NCBI RefSeq assembly: GCF_030269665.1 | Contig: NZ_BSTS01000002.1 | Coordinates: 1-64,000 of the forward strand | Source: Actinomycetospora sp. NBRC 106375 | Lineage (GTDB): Bacteria; Actinomycetota; Actinomycetes; Mycobacteriales; Pseudonocardiaceae | Length of the DNA stretch: 64,000 bases | Direction: 5' to 3' | Shown: positions 48,309 to 57,187 of the stretch, piece by piece | How positions within the stretch are numbered: position 1 is the first letter of the stretch | Layout: every line of letters begins with the position of its first letter | Translations under genes and position numbers: made by a program | The notes under the pieces: generated by a model | What the model was told of the DNA's origin: nothing | Seen by the model: the letters and a program-made list of their open reading frames with translations, nothing else | The model's database searches: none

Positions 48309-48585
48309 GCGCTCACCCGAACAGCCCTACACGATCCACGAGGACGTCGACACCGTCGGCACGGTGGACACCGCCGGGGGCTCCGGCGAGGACGAGACCG
48401 CGCCGGCCCGCCGGCCGGGGCCCGACCCCCTGGGTCTCGTCGCCGGGCTGGCCGCGATCGTCGTCGCCGTCCTGGCCCTGACCAGCACGCTCGCGGCCGT
48501 CGACCCGCGCTGGGTCCTCGCCCTCGGCGCGGTCGGGGTGGGGCTCGTGGTCGTCGTCGCGACGGTGCGCCGCCGCCGGGACTGA
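48301..48585 (+). CDS. Small two-helix membrane protein, coupled to the PspC gene
   Basis: A 94-residue protein with an acidic N-terminal half and two membrane helices (LGLVAGLAAIVVAVLALTSTLAA; WVLALGAVGVGLVVVVATV) followed by RRRRD. The GTG start overlaps the PspC stop by eight bases. Family unknown to me; probably an envelope-stress partner. Confidence 0.7.
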   Translation: MDERSPEQPYTIHEDVDTVGTVDTAGGSGEDETAPARRPGPDPLGLVAGLAAIVVAVLALTSTLAAVDPRWVLALGAVGVGLVVVVATVRRRRD

Positions 48586-48590
48586 CCCGC

Positions 48591-48643
48591 ACGCACGAGG
48601 GCCGGTACCGCTCACCCGAGCGGCACCGGCCCTTGTCGTGCGT
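48591..48643. terminator. Long bidirectional hairpin between the PspC operon and amine oxidase
   Basis: A stem of over 20 bp: ACGCACGAGGGCCGGTACCG pairs with the complementary run ending GTCGTGCGT, with one mismatch and a 3-base bulge, around ACCC. It lies between convergent stop codons. Confidence 0.88.
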
Positions 48644-48650
48644 TCCGTAC

Positions 48651-50585
48651 CTACGAGTGGCAGTGCCCGTTCGACGACGGCGGGACGTCGAGCGTGGGGT
48701 TGCGGTCGAAGAACCCGACGGGCATCAGCCGGAAGCCGGCGTAGTCGACGGGCATGATCGGCCAGTCCTCCGGGCGGGGCACGTGCGTCAGCCCGAACGT
48801 GTGCCACAGGACGACGTCGGCGCCCCGGCCGCCCTCGTCGAGCGAGCGGTCGGCGGCGGTCCACGTCGGCAGGCCCGCACCGCCGGGGTGCTGGTTGACG
48901 TAGTCGCCCGCCGGGTAGCGCTCGTCCGCGTCGTAGGCGGTGACCCAGAGGTGGCGGGTCGCGAAGGCCGCGCGACCGGCCACGACCGACCGCGGGTCGG
49001 ACAGCAGCGTCGGGCGCCCCTCGGACTGCAGCCCGTACGCGACGGGCCTGCCGTGGCGGTTGGTCGAGTCCGGGTTGACGACCTGCCAGCTCCGCCCGGT
49101 CCCCGGGCTCGCCGTGCGGCCGCCCTCGGACTCGCGGGTCAGGCGCGTGCGGGACTCCGCGAACGCGTTGCCCCACGGGTTGCCCTCGCCCATCGGCACG
49201 GGGACGGCCTCGACCTCCTCGACGGCGTTGCGGGTGCCGTCGACGGTCATGTCGAGGCGCGCGGAGAACAGGTGCTGGTGGAAGGGCAGGCCGAGCCCCG
49301 GCGCCACCTCGGTGGCGTACGGGTGCTCGCCCTCGGGCATGCCCGAGGTGAACGGGATGCCGGTCAGCTTGGCCTCGCACGCGATCGTGCCGTCGAGGTA
49401 GAGGTACCAGTAGAAGCCGTAGTCGTAGTTGCCGATGGTGGTGAAGAACGAGACCACCATGCGGCGCTGGCGGCGCGTCTCCTGGGCCTGCGTGAAGATG
49501 TCGGTGTGCTTCCACAGCACGCCGTAGTCCTCCTCGTGCAGGCAGATCGCGTTGCTGATCGTCCGCGGTGAGCCGTCGTCGTCGGCCACCACGACGTCCA
49601 TGTAGGTGATCTCGCCGAGGCAGTCGCAGCCGAGCTCGAGCGAGTTGGCGTAGCGGGCGAACATGTACTCGCCGGCGTCGAAGTAGTTCTGCCAGAACCG
49701 CACCGGTGACGGGTCGCCGTAGGGCACGACCATCTCGGCGATCGACGCCCGGTAGACCACCGGGCGGCCGTGGATGCCGATCTGGTGGAGGGTCAGACCC
49801 TCGCGCTCGTTGAACCCGACCCGCAGGTCCCAGCCCTCCCAGCGCAACCGGTTGCCCTCGAGGGAGAAGCTGACGCCCTCGGGCTGCGTGATCTCGATGG
49901 GCCTCAGGGTCGTGCGCTGGGGCCCGACCTGCTCGGGGTCGTCGAAGTTGCCGGGTTCCTCGGGGACTCCGATGTCGGCGTGGTCGATCACCCGCGTCAC
50001 CTCGCGGCGGGTGAGGTCGACGTAGGCGACGACGCCGTCGACCGGGTGGGCCCAGGGCGAGTCCTTCTCGTGGTCCTGGCGGAACCCGAGCACGCGCGCC
50101 ATGCGGTGCCCGACCTCCTCCGGGTAGTACGCGCCGGCCGACAGCGGGACGGCGCGGACCGTGGCCGGGTCGATGCCGCGGCGGCGCAGCGCGTCGCACC
50201 ACTCGCTCGACGCGAGGACGATCTCCTCCATGATCTCGAACTCGGCGTCGATGATCGGGAGCTGACCGCTGGTGGCCGGGTCCAGCTCGACGGCGGCGTC
50301 GACCTCGCCGCGGGTGGCCGAGACGACGACGTCGCGGGACGGCCCGCCGCTCATGTCGAGCAGCAGGACGCGGAAGCGCCGGTCGACGGGGTCGCCGTCG
50401 GTGTGCGCGAGCACATCGGCCTTCGCGGGCTCCTCGAGCCCGGCGAAGCAGAAGCGCACCGCGTCGCCGAGCAGCCCGGCCGCGGCGAGCACCTCCCGGA
50501 CGGCGGCGAACTCGTCGGCGGTGGCCAGGTCGAGCGGATGGGTCGCGGCACCGGTCGCGGTGGCGCGCGGGGCGGTGGCGGTCAC
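48651..50585 (-). CDS. Copper-containing primary amine oxidase
   Basis: A 644-residue TPQ enzyme that oxidises primary amines to aldehydes with H2O2 and ammonia. The TPQ precursor is the first Tyr of GNYDY (near residue 387) in SFFTTIGNYDYGFYWYL; the catalytic base is the Asp in YFDAGEYMFARYANS; copper ligands are HQH in PFHQHLFSARLDM and the His in LTHVPRPEDWPIMP. No signal peptide, as in cytosolic actinobacterial enzymes such as that of Arthrobacter. GTG start. Co-oriented with an amine/amino-acid permease 46 bp upstream. Confidence 0.95.
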   Translation of the reverse strand: MTATAPRATATGAATHPLDLATADEFAAVREVLAAAGLLGDAVRFCFAGLEEPAKADVLAHTDGDPVDRRFRVLLLDMSGGPSRDVVVSATRGEVDAAVELDPATSGQLPIIDAEFEIMEEIVLASSEWCDALRRRGIDPATVRAVPLSAGAYYPEEVGHRMARVLGFRQDHEKDSPWAHPVDGVVAYVDLTRREVTRVIDHADIGVPEEPGNFDDPEQVGPQRTTLRPIEITQPEGVSFSLEGNRLRWEGWDLRVGFNEREGLTLHQIGIHGRPVVYRASIAEMVVPYGDPSPVRFWQNYFDAGEYMFARYANSLELGCDCLGEITYMDVVVADDDGSPRTISNAICLHEEDYGVLWKHTDIFTQAQETRRQRRMVVSFFTTIGNYDYGFYWYLYLDGTIACEAKLTGIPFTSGMPEGEHPYATEVAPGLGLPFHQHLFSARLDMTVDGTRNAVEEVEAVPVPMGEGNPWGNAFAESRTRLTRESEGGRTASPGTGRSWQVVNPDSTNRHGRPVAYGLQSEGRPTLLSDPRSVVAGRAAFATRHLWVTAYDADERYPAGDYVNQHPGGAGLPTWTAADRSLDEGGRGADVVLWHTFGLTHVPRPEDWPIMPVDYAGFRLMPVGFFDRNPTLDVPPSSNGHCHS

Positions 50586-50631
50586 GGGGTGATCACTCCT
50601 CCTCGAAGGCGATGAAAGGGACGATTCCGGC

Positions 50632-52059
50632 TCACGTCAGGTCGGGCAAGGGGCGGCGGCGCACCGCGCCCATGACCACGCCGACGAGCGTGACGACGAC
50701 GAGCACGCCGCAGATCGCGTACGCGAGGCCCGCCGAGCCGCCGAGCAGCGTCGTGAAGTTGCCGAGGGTGAGCACGAGGCAGACCAGCAGGCCGACGAGC
50801 CCGAGGGCCGGGGCGATCCGGGTGTTCCAGACGCGGCGGTCGACGCGGTTGCGGGCGAAGAAGACGAGCACCGCGAGGCAGGTCAGGGTCATGAGGCCGA
50901 GCACGCCGACGGTCGCCGTGCCGCCCATCCACGCGAAGACCTGGGCGACGGGGTCGAGCCCGGCGACCGCGAAGATCGCGATGAGGACGAACGACAGCGC
51001 GGTCTGGGACAGCGACGCGACGTGCGGCGAGCCGTGCCGCTCGTGGGTGCGCGCGCAGGCCGCCGGGAACGCCCGGTGGCCGCCGAGGGCGAACCAGTAC
51101 CGCGCCGCGACGTTGTGGAACGCGAGGATCGCGGCGAACAGGCTGGTGACGAGCAGGACCGTGACGATGTGCAGCCCGACCGGGCCGAGCCAGTTCTCGA
51201 AGGTCCGCAGGAGGAACGTCGCCGGGTCCGCGGCGGCCTGCTCGACCGCGGCCTGGTCGCCCCACGCCGACACGACCGCCCAGCTCGACACGGCGTAGAA
51301 GACACCGATGACGGCGAGCGCGACGTAGGTGGCCCGCGGGATCGTGCGGTGGGGGTCGCGGGCCTCGTCGCGGAACACCGCGGTCGACTCGAAGCCGATG
51401 AAGCTCGCGATCGCGAACATGATGGCGATGCCGACCGCGCCCGAGCCGATCTGGGCGGGCTGGAGCGCGGCGGTCGACAGGCCCTGCGCGCCGCTGGCGA
51501 CGACGACCACCACGTCGAGCACCACGACGATCGCGATCTCGGCGATGAGCAGCACGCCCAGCACGCGGCTGGAGAGCTCGATGTGGCGGTAGCCCAGGAC
51601 GCCGACGATCGCCATGACCACGAACGTCCACACGAACCACGGCAGGCTCGGCCCGCCGAAGCTCGTCACGAGTTCGTCGATCGCCGCGCCGATGTAGCCG
51701 TACACGGCGGCCTGGACCGCGGTGTAGGTCGCGAGGGCGAGGAACGCCGTGCCGAGTCCGAGGGGGCGGCCCAGCCCGGCCCGCACGTAGGTGAAGAACG
51801 CGCCCGCGTCGGGGACGTGCGGGCTCATCGCGCAGAACCCGACGGCGAAGAGCAGGAGCACCACCGCGCAGAGCACGAACGTCGCGGGGAACGCCGCGCC
51901 GTTCCCGGCGCCGACCCCGAGCGGGATCGTCCCGGCGATGACGGTCAGGGGCGCCGCGGCCGCGACGACCATGAAGACGATCGACCCGACCCCGAGCCGT
52001 CCCGACAGTCGGGTCGGTGATGCGGGGGCGGACGCGGTGGGTTCGGGGGGCGCGGCCAT
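50632..52059 (-). CDS. APC family amine/amino acid permease (partner of amine oxidase)
   Basis: A 475-residue transporter with about twelve membrane segments. The APC entry GRLGVGSIVFMVVAAAAPL and the unwound helix GVGAGNGAAF are visible, as is IMFAIASFIGFESTAVFRDEARDPHRTIPRAT in the middle, the family's conserved substrate-coupling region. Being in one operon with the amine oxidase, it most likely imports its substrate amine. Its start is divergent from a second APC permease by 273 bp. Confidence 0.9.
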   Translation of the reverse strand: MAAPPEPTASAPASPTRLSGRLGVGSIVFMVVAAAAPLTVIAGTIPLGVGAGNGAAFPATFVLCAVVLLLFAVGFCAMSPHVPDAGAFFTYVRAGLGRPLGLGTAFLALATYTAVQAAVYGYIGAAIDELVTSFGGPSLPWFVWTFVVMAIVGVLGYRHIELSSRVLGVLLIAEIAIVVVLDVVVVVASGAQGLSTAALQPAQIGSGAVGIAIMFAIASFIGFESTAVFRDEARDPHRTIPRATYVALAVIGVFYAVSSWAVVSAWGDQAAVEQAAADPATFLLRTFENWLGPVGLHIVTVLLVTSLFAAILAFHNVAARYWFALGGHRAFPAACARTHERHGSPHVASLSQTALSFVLIAIFAVAGLDPVAQVFAWMGGTATVGVLGLMTLTCLAVLVFFARNRVDRRVWNTRIAPALGLVGLLVCLVLTLGNFTTLLGGSAGLAYAICGVLVVVTLVGVVMGAVRRRPLPDLT

Positions 52060-52128
52060 GGCGACTCCTGAGAGGGACGGAAGAGAAACGGAGGGAGGGG
52101 GCCGGGGAAATGTCGCGGGTCACGTTTG

Positions 52129-52141
52129 CGGAACCGTTCCG
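52129..52141. promoter_or_regulatory. Candidate IclR-type operator CGGAACCGTTCCG
   Basis: A perfect 13-base palindrome (6+1+6) 70 bases upstream of the permease-amine oxidase operon. Length and GGAAC/GTTCC half sites resemble operators of IclR family regulators, and an IclR gene ends the divergent operon. Confidence 0.6.
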
Positions 52142-52220
52142 GCCGGGTCAACCCCTCGTTGAGCTGGGTGGACCAGGATGAGATCCGGTCTCCCGTGAAC
52201 AGGCCGAATGCCGCGCACCA

Positions 52221-52236
52221 TTCTCCGAACGGAGAA
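52221..52236. promoter_or_regulatory. Palindrome TTCTCCGAACGGAGAA
   Basis: A perfect 16-base palindrome (7+2+7), second of three inverted repeats in the 273-bp space between the divergent permeases. Confidence 0.65.
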
Positions 52237-52258
52237 CGGGAACCGTGCTCCGGGTGGT

Positions 52259-52292
52259 CGAACGAGAATCCGCGGCGACCGATTCTCATTCG
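52259..52292. promoter_or_regulatory. Long inverted repeat in the leader of the second permease
   Basis: CGAACGAGAATC and GATTCTCATTCG (11 of 12 complementary) with a 10-base spacer. This AT-richer stretch lies about 40 bases before the second permease start; it could be an operator or an RNA hairpin. Confidence 0.65.
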
Positions 52293-52332
52293 GTCCGGCG
52301 ACGTCTTCGCTCCGGCCGGTCCGCGCTCTACG

Positions 52333-53760
52333 GTGACCGTCGTGACGAGGATTCCCGGGCTGCGCTCGCGGTCGCCGGTGGCCGGGCTGCGGCGCCGCGC
52401 GCTGCGCCCGCTCGGGGTGTTCGCGCAGTCGGTGGCCACCACGGCGCCCGCCGGTGCCATGGCCTCGGTGCCGCTGCTCGTCATCGCCGTCGCCGGCCCC
52501 GGCGCGCCGGTGTCGTTCGCGGTGGCGGCGGTCGTCGTCGGGCTCGTGGCGATCTGCATCGCCGTCTTCGCCCGCCGCATGGCCGCGGCCGGCGGTCTCT
52601 ACAGCTTCACCGCCCAGGGCCTCGGATCCGGCGGCGCGTTCGCCTGCGCGGTGTCGATGGTCGTCAGCTACGGGATGCTCGTCGCGGCCGCGTTCACCGG
52701 GGTGTCGTGGTACGGCAGCGCCCTGCTCTCCCGGCTCTGGCCCGCCGCGGGCACCCCCGTCGTGGCGGCCGCGCTCGCCGTCGTGCTCGCCGCCGTCGTC
52801 GCCGTGTGCGCGCTGCGGGGCATCCGGCTCGCCGGGCGCGTCATGCTCGTGATCGAGTCGGTGTCGATCGTCGTGATCCTCGCCGTGCTCGTCACGCTGG
52901 CGATCACGACGGTGCCCGCGCCCGTGGCCGCGGCGCCGGCTGTACCGGGCGGGGCGCTCGGGATCGCGCTCGGCGTGCTGCCCGCGCTGGCGGCGTTCAT
53001 CGGTTTCGACAGCGCCACCGCGCTGGGCGTCGAGGCCCGCAGGCCGTTCGCGTCGGTGCCCCGGGCGGTCACCGCCACCGCCGCCGTCACCGCCGTGCTC
53101 TACCTCGTCGCGACGCTGGTGCAGCTCGCCGCCCCCGGCGCCGCGGTCGGGGCGACCAGCCCGTCCTCGGGGCAGGCGGGCGGGCTGAGCGGGGCGGCCG
53201 TGCTCATGGACCTCGGCATCGTCGCGTCGTTCGGCGCCTGCGCGCTCGCCGCGCTGAACACCCTGGTCCGCGTGCTGTTCTCCCTCGCCCGCGACGGCGT
53301 CGCCCCCGCCGTCCTCGGGCGGACCCACCGCCGCTACCTGACGCCGGCGGTCGCGATCGCCATCGCCGTCCCCGTGCTCGCCGTCGTGGCGATCACCGGG
53401 GGGCTCGCCGGGGTCGCGCCCGCGGCGGTCTTCAGCGGGCTGCTGTCGGTGGGCACGCTCGCGTTCCTCGTGACCTACGTGCTCGTCTGTCTCGCCGCGC
53501 CCCGGTTCCTCGCGCGGATCGGCGAGCTGACCCGCGGGGTCGTGGTGGCCGCGGTGCTCGCCGTCGCCGCCCTCGTCGCCACCCTCGTGGTGGTCCTGCT
53601 CAACGCGGGCGCCGCCCTGCTGCTGACCCTCGCCGGTCTCGTGGTCGTGGCCGCCGCGGGATGGTTCGTGCTGCGCCGGCGCCGCCCGGTCGCCCTGCGG
53701 ACGATGGGCGTCTACGACGAGACGACCACCGCCGACGTCCTCACCGCGGGCTCGGAGTGA
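52333..53760 (+). CDS. APC family amino acid/amine permease
   Basis: A 475-residue transporter with about twelve membrane segments and a YP-free APC core: SVATTAPAGAMASVPLL at helix 1, GFDSATALGVEARRPFASVPRAV in the middle, and LNTLVRVLFSLARDGVAP at helix 8. GTG 52333 is chosen; GTG 52342 is in frame too. The stop overlaps the IclR gene start (GTGA), so the permease is made together with its presumed regulator. Substrate is probably related to the divergent amine oxidase. Confidence 0.88.
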   Translation: MTVVTRIPGLRSRSPVAGLRRRALRPLGVFAQSVATTAPAGAMASVPLLVIAVAGPGAPVSFAVAAVVVGLVAICIAVFARRMAAAGGLYSFTAQGLGSGGAFACAVSMVVSYGMLVAAAFTGVSWYGSALLSRLWPAAGTPVVAAALAVVLAAVVAVCALRGIRLAGRVMLVIESVSIVVILAVLVTLAITTVPAPVAAAPAVPGGALGIALGVLPALAAFIGFDSATALGVEARRPFASVPRAVTATAAVTAVLYLVATLVQLAAPGAAVGATSPSSGQAGGLSGAAVLMDLGIVASFGACALAALNTLVRVLFSLARDGVAPAVLGRTHRRYLTPAVAIAIAVPVLAVVAITGGLAGVAPAAVFSGLLSVGTLAFLVTYVLVCLAAPRFLARIGELTRGVVVAAVLAVAALVATLVVVLLNAGAALLLTLAGLVVVAAAGWFVLRRRRPVALRTMGVYDETTTADVLTAGSE

Positions 53761-54488
53761 CGTCTCCGATCAGCGGGCGCCAGCCGCAGGCCGTCCGCAG
53801 CGCGCTGCGCATCCTCGAGGAGGTCGCGGCCGCCGGGGTCGGGATCACCGCGAAGGAGATCTCCACGTCGCTGCGCATCCCGCCGGCGACCACCTACCGG
53901 CTGCTGAACCTGCTGGTCGCCGAGGAGTACCTCGTCCGCCTGCCCGACCTGGGCGGCTTCGCCCTCGGCCGGCGCAGCGCGAACCTCGCCCCGGCGCCGC
54001 TGACGACGCCGACCGCGGCGCGGGCGGTGATGCACCGGCTGCGCGAGCGCGTGCGCTGGGGCGCGCACCTCGTGGCCTTCGACCGCCACCGGCTGCGGTT
54101 CCTCGACGCCGACCCCGACCACCCGCCCTCCGACGCCGACGAGATCTCGCGCCACCTGCACGCCACCGGGCTCGGGCGCCTGCTGCTCGCCGAGCACGAC
54201 GACCTGCCCGACGGCCCGCTGACGCGCCTGACCCCGCGCACCGTCGTCGACCGCGACGAGCTCAAGGAGGCCCTCGCCGAGGTCCGCCGCACCGACCTCG
54301 CCCGCCAGTGCGGCGAGTTCCACGCCGCCCTCGGCTGCCTCGCCGTGCCCGTCCGCGCGCCCGGCGACCGCCGCCTCGTCGCCGGCCTCGCCCTCACCGG
54401 CCCCGCCGACCGCGTCGCCGCCCCGAACACGGAACTGATCGACCTGCTCCGCGACCACGCGACCGAACTGGGCCCCCTGCTGGCATGA
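53757..54488 (+). CDS. IclR family transcriptional regulator
   Basis: A 243-residue regulator. The winged helix-turn-helix (QAVRSALRILEEVAAAGVGITAKEISTSLRIPPATTYRLLNLLV) is followed by an effector domain of IclR type (HLVAFDRHRLRFLD, HATGLGRLLLAEH, CGEFHAALGCLAVPVRAPG). The effector domain is short, with fewer conserved positions than usual. It likely controls both divergent permease transcripts through the palindromes at 52129-52292. Repeat R2 follows two bases after the stop. Confidence 0.9.
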   Translation: MTSPISGRQPQAVRSALRILEEVAAAGVGITAKEISTSLRIPPATTYRLLNLLVAEEYLVRLPDLGGFALGRRSANLAPAPLTTPTAARAVMHRLRERVRWGAHLVAFDRHRLRFLDADPDHPPSDADEISRHLHATGLGRLLLAEHDDLPDGPLTRLTPRTVVDRDELKEALAEVRRTDLARQCGEFHAALGCLAVPVRAPGDRRLVAGLALTGPADRVAAPNTELIDLLRDHATELGPLLA

Positions 54489-54489
54489 C

Positions 54490-54558
54490 GACGCACACGG
54501 GGTGTGCGAGCAATGCGGCTTTGCTGGCGTCTCACACCAGGATCGCCACATCCTCGCC
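54490..54558 (+). repeat. Repeat R2, copy 2, directly after the IclR gene stop
   Basis: Matches the element after uricase in the same gene-relative orientation: GACGCAC, GTGTGCGAG, AATGCGGCTTT, CTGGC and CCAGGATCGCCACA are shared. Hairpin CTGG-N9-CCAG is weaker than in copy 1. Confidence 0.8.
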
Positions 54559-54666
54559 GTCGCGACACGCCGAGAAGGCTCGCGACGTCCGAGGCACCCG
54601 GTGTCTCAGCCTGGCGTCCACCGGCGGCACGCAGCGCAGCGGAGCTGCCGCGCCGGAGGCGTGCGG

Positions 54667-54683
54667 CTGACGCTCACCGTCAG
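54667..54683 (-). terminator. Hairpin terminator after the FAD monooxygenase
   Basis: CTGACG-CTCAC-CGTCAG, a perfect 6-bp stem with 5-base loop, 15 bases past the monooxygenase stop. On the minus strand it is preceded by a G-run and TTT. Confidence 0.65.
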
Positions 54684-54697
54684 GAAACCCCCCACGA

Positions 54698-55921
54698 TCA
54701 CGGCGTCCCGGCCGCGATCACCGGCACCGGCGCCGGGACGTCGACGCGGTTGCGCCGCCCCGCCAGGCGCGGGAAGCCCGGGACGCGGGCGAGCGACCGC
54801 AGCACCGGGGGTGGCCCGGGGTCGCCGGCGTCGATCCGCGCCGCCGCCGCGCGCTCCGTCCGCACCTGCGCCTGCTGCTCGCGCTCGACCGCCGGTCGGC
54901 GCGCGACCTCGAGGCCCGCGGCCGCGTCGTCGAGCTGCGCCGGATCGGGCGGGGTGCGCCGCAGCGGGCCGACCAGGCGGTTGGCGAGATCGGCGGCGTC
55001 GGCGATCGCGAGGTTGATCCCGTTGCCGCCGACCGGCGAGACGACGTGCGCGGCGTCCCCGAGCAGCACCAGACCGGGCGAGGTCCAGCGCTCCACCGTC
55101 GTGATCCGCACCGGCAGCAACGTCAGGTCGGAGACGTCGCCGAGGTCGTCGAGCCGGCCCGCCAGCCACGGCAGCACCCCCACCGCCGCGTCGCGCAGCG
55201 CGCCCACCCCCCGACGGCGGACGTCCGCCAGCGATCCCGCGCGGATCGTCCACCCGAGCTGCCAGTCGTCGCCCTGGTCGAGCAGGGCGACGCTGCCGGT
55301 CGGCGTCCCGAACAGGTCGAGCCCCGAGTACGACGGGTCGTCGGCGCGCCGGGGGAAGGCGTGCCAGAGGATGTCGAGGCTCGCGCCCAGCTCGGTGGCC
55401 GCGATCCCCGACGCCGCCCGGACCTTGGAGTTCCGCCCGTCGGCGCCGACGACCAGCGCGGCGTCGAGCTCGTGGCGGTCGGCGTCCACCGTGTACTCGA
55501 CCCCGCACACGCGCCCCGCGGCGTCGTGCCGCAGCGCCGAGAACCGCGACCCCATCAGCACCGTCGCCCCGTGCGCCCGCGCACGGTCGGCCAGCCACGG
55601 CAGGAACTCCGCCTGCGGGATCAGCGCGTAGAACGGGAAGCGCCTGCTCGCGCCGCGGTAGTCGACGAGGGTCCAGGTGCGCGTCGCGGTGTGCCAGCGG
55701 AACGCATCGGAGCGCGTGTGCGGCACCTCGTCGAGCAACGGACGGGCGAGGCCGAGCGTGTCGAGGTACTCGAGGACCCCCGGCGCGAGCGTGTCGCCGC
55801 GGAACCGCCGCGCGAAGTCGTGCCGCGACTCCAGCAGCGTCACGCGCGCCCCGCCGCGCGCGAGCAGGTAGGTCAGCAGGACCCCGCCGGGACCGCCCCC
55901 GACGACCACGACATCGTTCAC
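54698..55921 (-). CDS. FAD-dependent aromatic-ring-type monooxygenase
   Basis: A 407-residue group A flavoprotein monooxygenase. The ADP-binding motif VVVGGGPGGVLLTYLLARGGARVTLLE is at the N terminus, the DG motif in LVVGADGRNSKVRAASG, and the second FAD motif in LVLLGDAAHVVSPVGGNGINLAIADAADLA. The GTG start overlaps the PucR stop by four bases, with AGGAG directly against it. Being co-transcribed with PucR and divergent from the urease-like operon suggests it acts in the same catabolic route, perhaps hydroxylating an N-heterocycle. The substrate is not predictable. Confidence 0.88.
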   Translation of the reverse strand: MNDVVVVGGGPGGVLLTYLLARGGARVTLLESRHDFARRFRGDTLAPGVLEYLDTLGLARPLLDEVPHTRSDAFRWHTATRTWTLVDYRGASRRFPFYALIPQAEFLPWLADRARAHGATVLMGSRFSALRHDAAGRVCGVEYTVDADRHELDAALVVGADGRNSKVRAASGIAATELGASLDILWHAFPRRADDPSYSGLDLFGTPTGSVALLDQGDDWQLGWTIRAGSLADVRRRGVGALRDAAVGVLPWLAGRLDDLGDVSDLTLLPVRITTVERWTSPGLVLLGDAAHVVSPVGGNGINLAIADAADLANRLVGPLRRTPPDPAQLDDAAAGLEVARRPAVEREQQAQVRTERAAAARIDAGDPGPPPVLRSLARVPGFPRLAGRRNRVDVPAPVPVIAAGTP

Positions 55922-57090
55922 TCCTCCATCGTATCTCTCGATGATGGAGATATCTCGCGGCAGGCGAGTGCGAGGAGCAGCGCCGCGGCGTCGGCCGGGG
56001 CGGTGACGTCGCGCCCGGTGAGCGCGGCGACCCGCCGCAGGCGGTTCAGCACGGTGTTCCGGTGGCAGAACAGCGCCGCGGCGGTCTCCGCGACCGACCC
56101 GTCCTCGGCGAAGCGCCGCACCGTCGCGACCAGGCGCTCGCGCTCGGGCGGCGACACCCCGTCCAGCCCGTGCAGCTCCGCGGCGACGAGGTCGCCCCCG
56201 ACGTCGCCGAGACGCGCCGCCGCGAGCGGGAGCCAGACCGAGGCCAGGGTCCGCGGCGCGGACGGCCCGCCGACGGCGACGTCCGCGATCTCGCCCGCCA
56301 GCCGGGCGCGGCGCGGCACGTCGGCGAGCCCGCGGGCCGTCGGCGCCACCCCGCACCGCACCCCGTCCAGCGCCGCCCGCACCGGGGCGCCCTCCGGCCC
56401 GTCCCAGCGCGCGAGCAGCACGCTGTGACGGCCCGTCGGGTGCACGTGGACCGGACGGCCGTCGGCGCCCAGCCGGTCCGCGGCGCGCCGCAGCACGGCG
56501 GCGTCGGGGCCGGTGGCCGCGGCGACGAGGACGTCGTCGCCGGGGTCCATCGCCATCGCGATCGCGGCCCGGGTCACGTCCTCGGGGGCGGGACTGTCGG
56601 CGGCGAGGAGCGCAGCGACCAGCGCCGTGCGCTCGTCCGCGCGCTCGCGGGCCAGCACCGCCTCCTCCTCCTGGTAGCCGCGCCGGACCCGGGTCGTGTA
56701 GTCCTCGACGACGGCCCAGACGGTCTGCACGCCCTCGACGAGCAGCGCCGCCTCGTCCGCCGTGGCCCGCGCCCGCAGCGCCTCCCACAGCACCCCGAAG
56801 TCCTGGCGGACGGCGGTGAGCAGGTCGTCGAGCGGGACGCCGCGCCGCGCCCGGTCGCGGCCGATCGCCGGGCCGATGTCGCGCAGCCGCGCGGCCGTCG
56901 GCCGGCCCGCGAGCTCGGCGAGGAGGAAGGCGAACGTCGCGTCGGCGTCCGCCTCGAGCCGGTCGTCCGGCACCAGCCCCCGCGCGTAGGCCGGCACCGC
57001 GCGGACCCGGGCGGTGAACGCCGTCCGCAGCGCGTCGGCGTCGTCGCGCACGCGCTCGACGAGATCGCGCCAGCGCCCGTCGTTGTGCAT
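55918..57090 (-). CDS. PucR family transcriptional regulator
   Basis: A 390-residue activator-type protein: an N-terminal helical sensor domain (about 1-150, RsbRD/PucR-N-like), a GGDEF-like middle domain (about 160-290), and a C-terminal PucR helix-turn-helix (RFAEDGSVAETAAALFCHRNTVLNRLRRVAALTGRD). PucR family members control purine, allantoin and related nitrogen catabolism. It is divergent by 97 bp from the urease-like operon and co-transcribed with the FAD monooxygenase, so it is the likely regulator of both. Confidence 0.92.
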   Translation of the reverse strand: MHNDGRWRDLVERVRDDADALRTAFTARVRAVPAYARGLVPDDRLEADADATFAFLLAELAGRPTAARLRDIGPAIGRDRARRGVPLDDLLTAVRQDFGVLWEALRARATADEAALLVEGVQTVWAVVEDYTTRVRRGYQEEEAVLARERADERTALVAALLAADSPAPEDVTRAAIAMAMDPGDDVLVAAATGPDAAVLRRAADRLGADGRPVHVHPTGRHSVLLARWDGPEGAPVRAALDGVRCGVAPTARGLADVPRRARLAGEIADVAVGGPSAPRTLASVWLPLAAARLGDVGGDLVAAELHGLDGVSPPERERLVATVRRFAEDGSVAETAAALFCHRNTVLNRLRRVAALTGRDVTAPADAAALLLALACREISPSSRDTMEE

Positions 57091-57187
57091 CTGCCCAACC
57101 TAGGGCGCCCAGGACGCGGCGGACACGCCTTCCGGGTGGCTCGTCCGACCAGGCACCCTCGGGCACTCGCCACCAGTGGAGGCCGCC

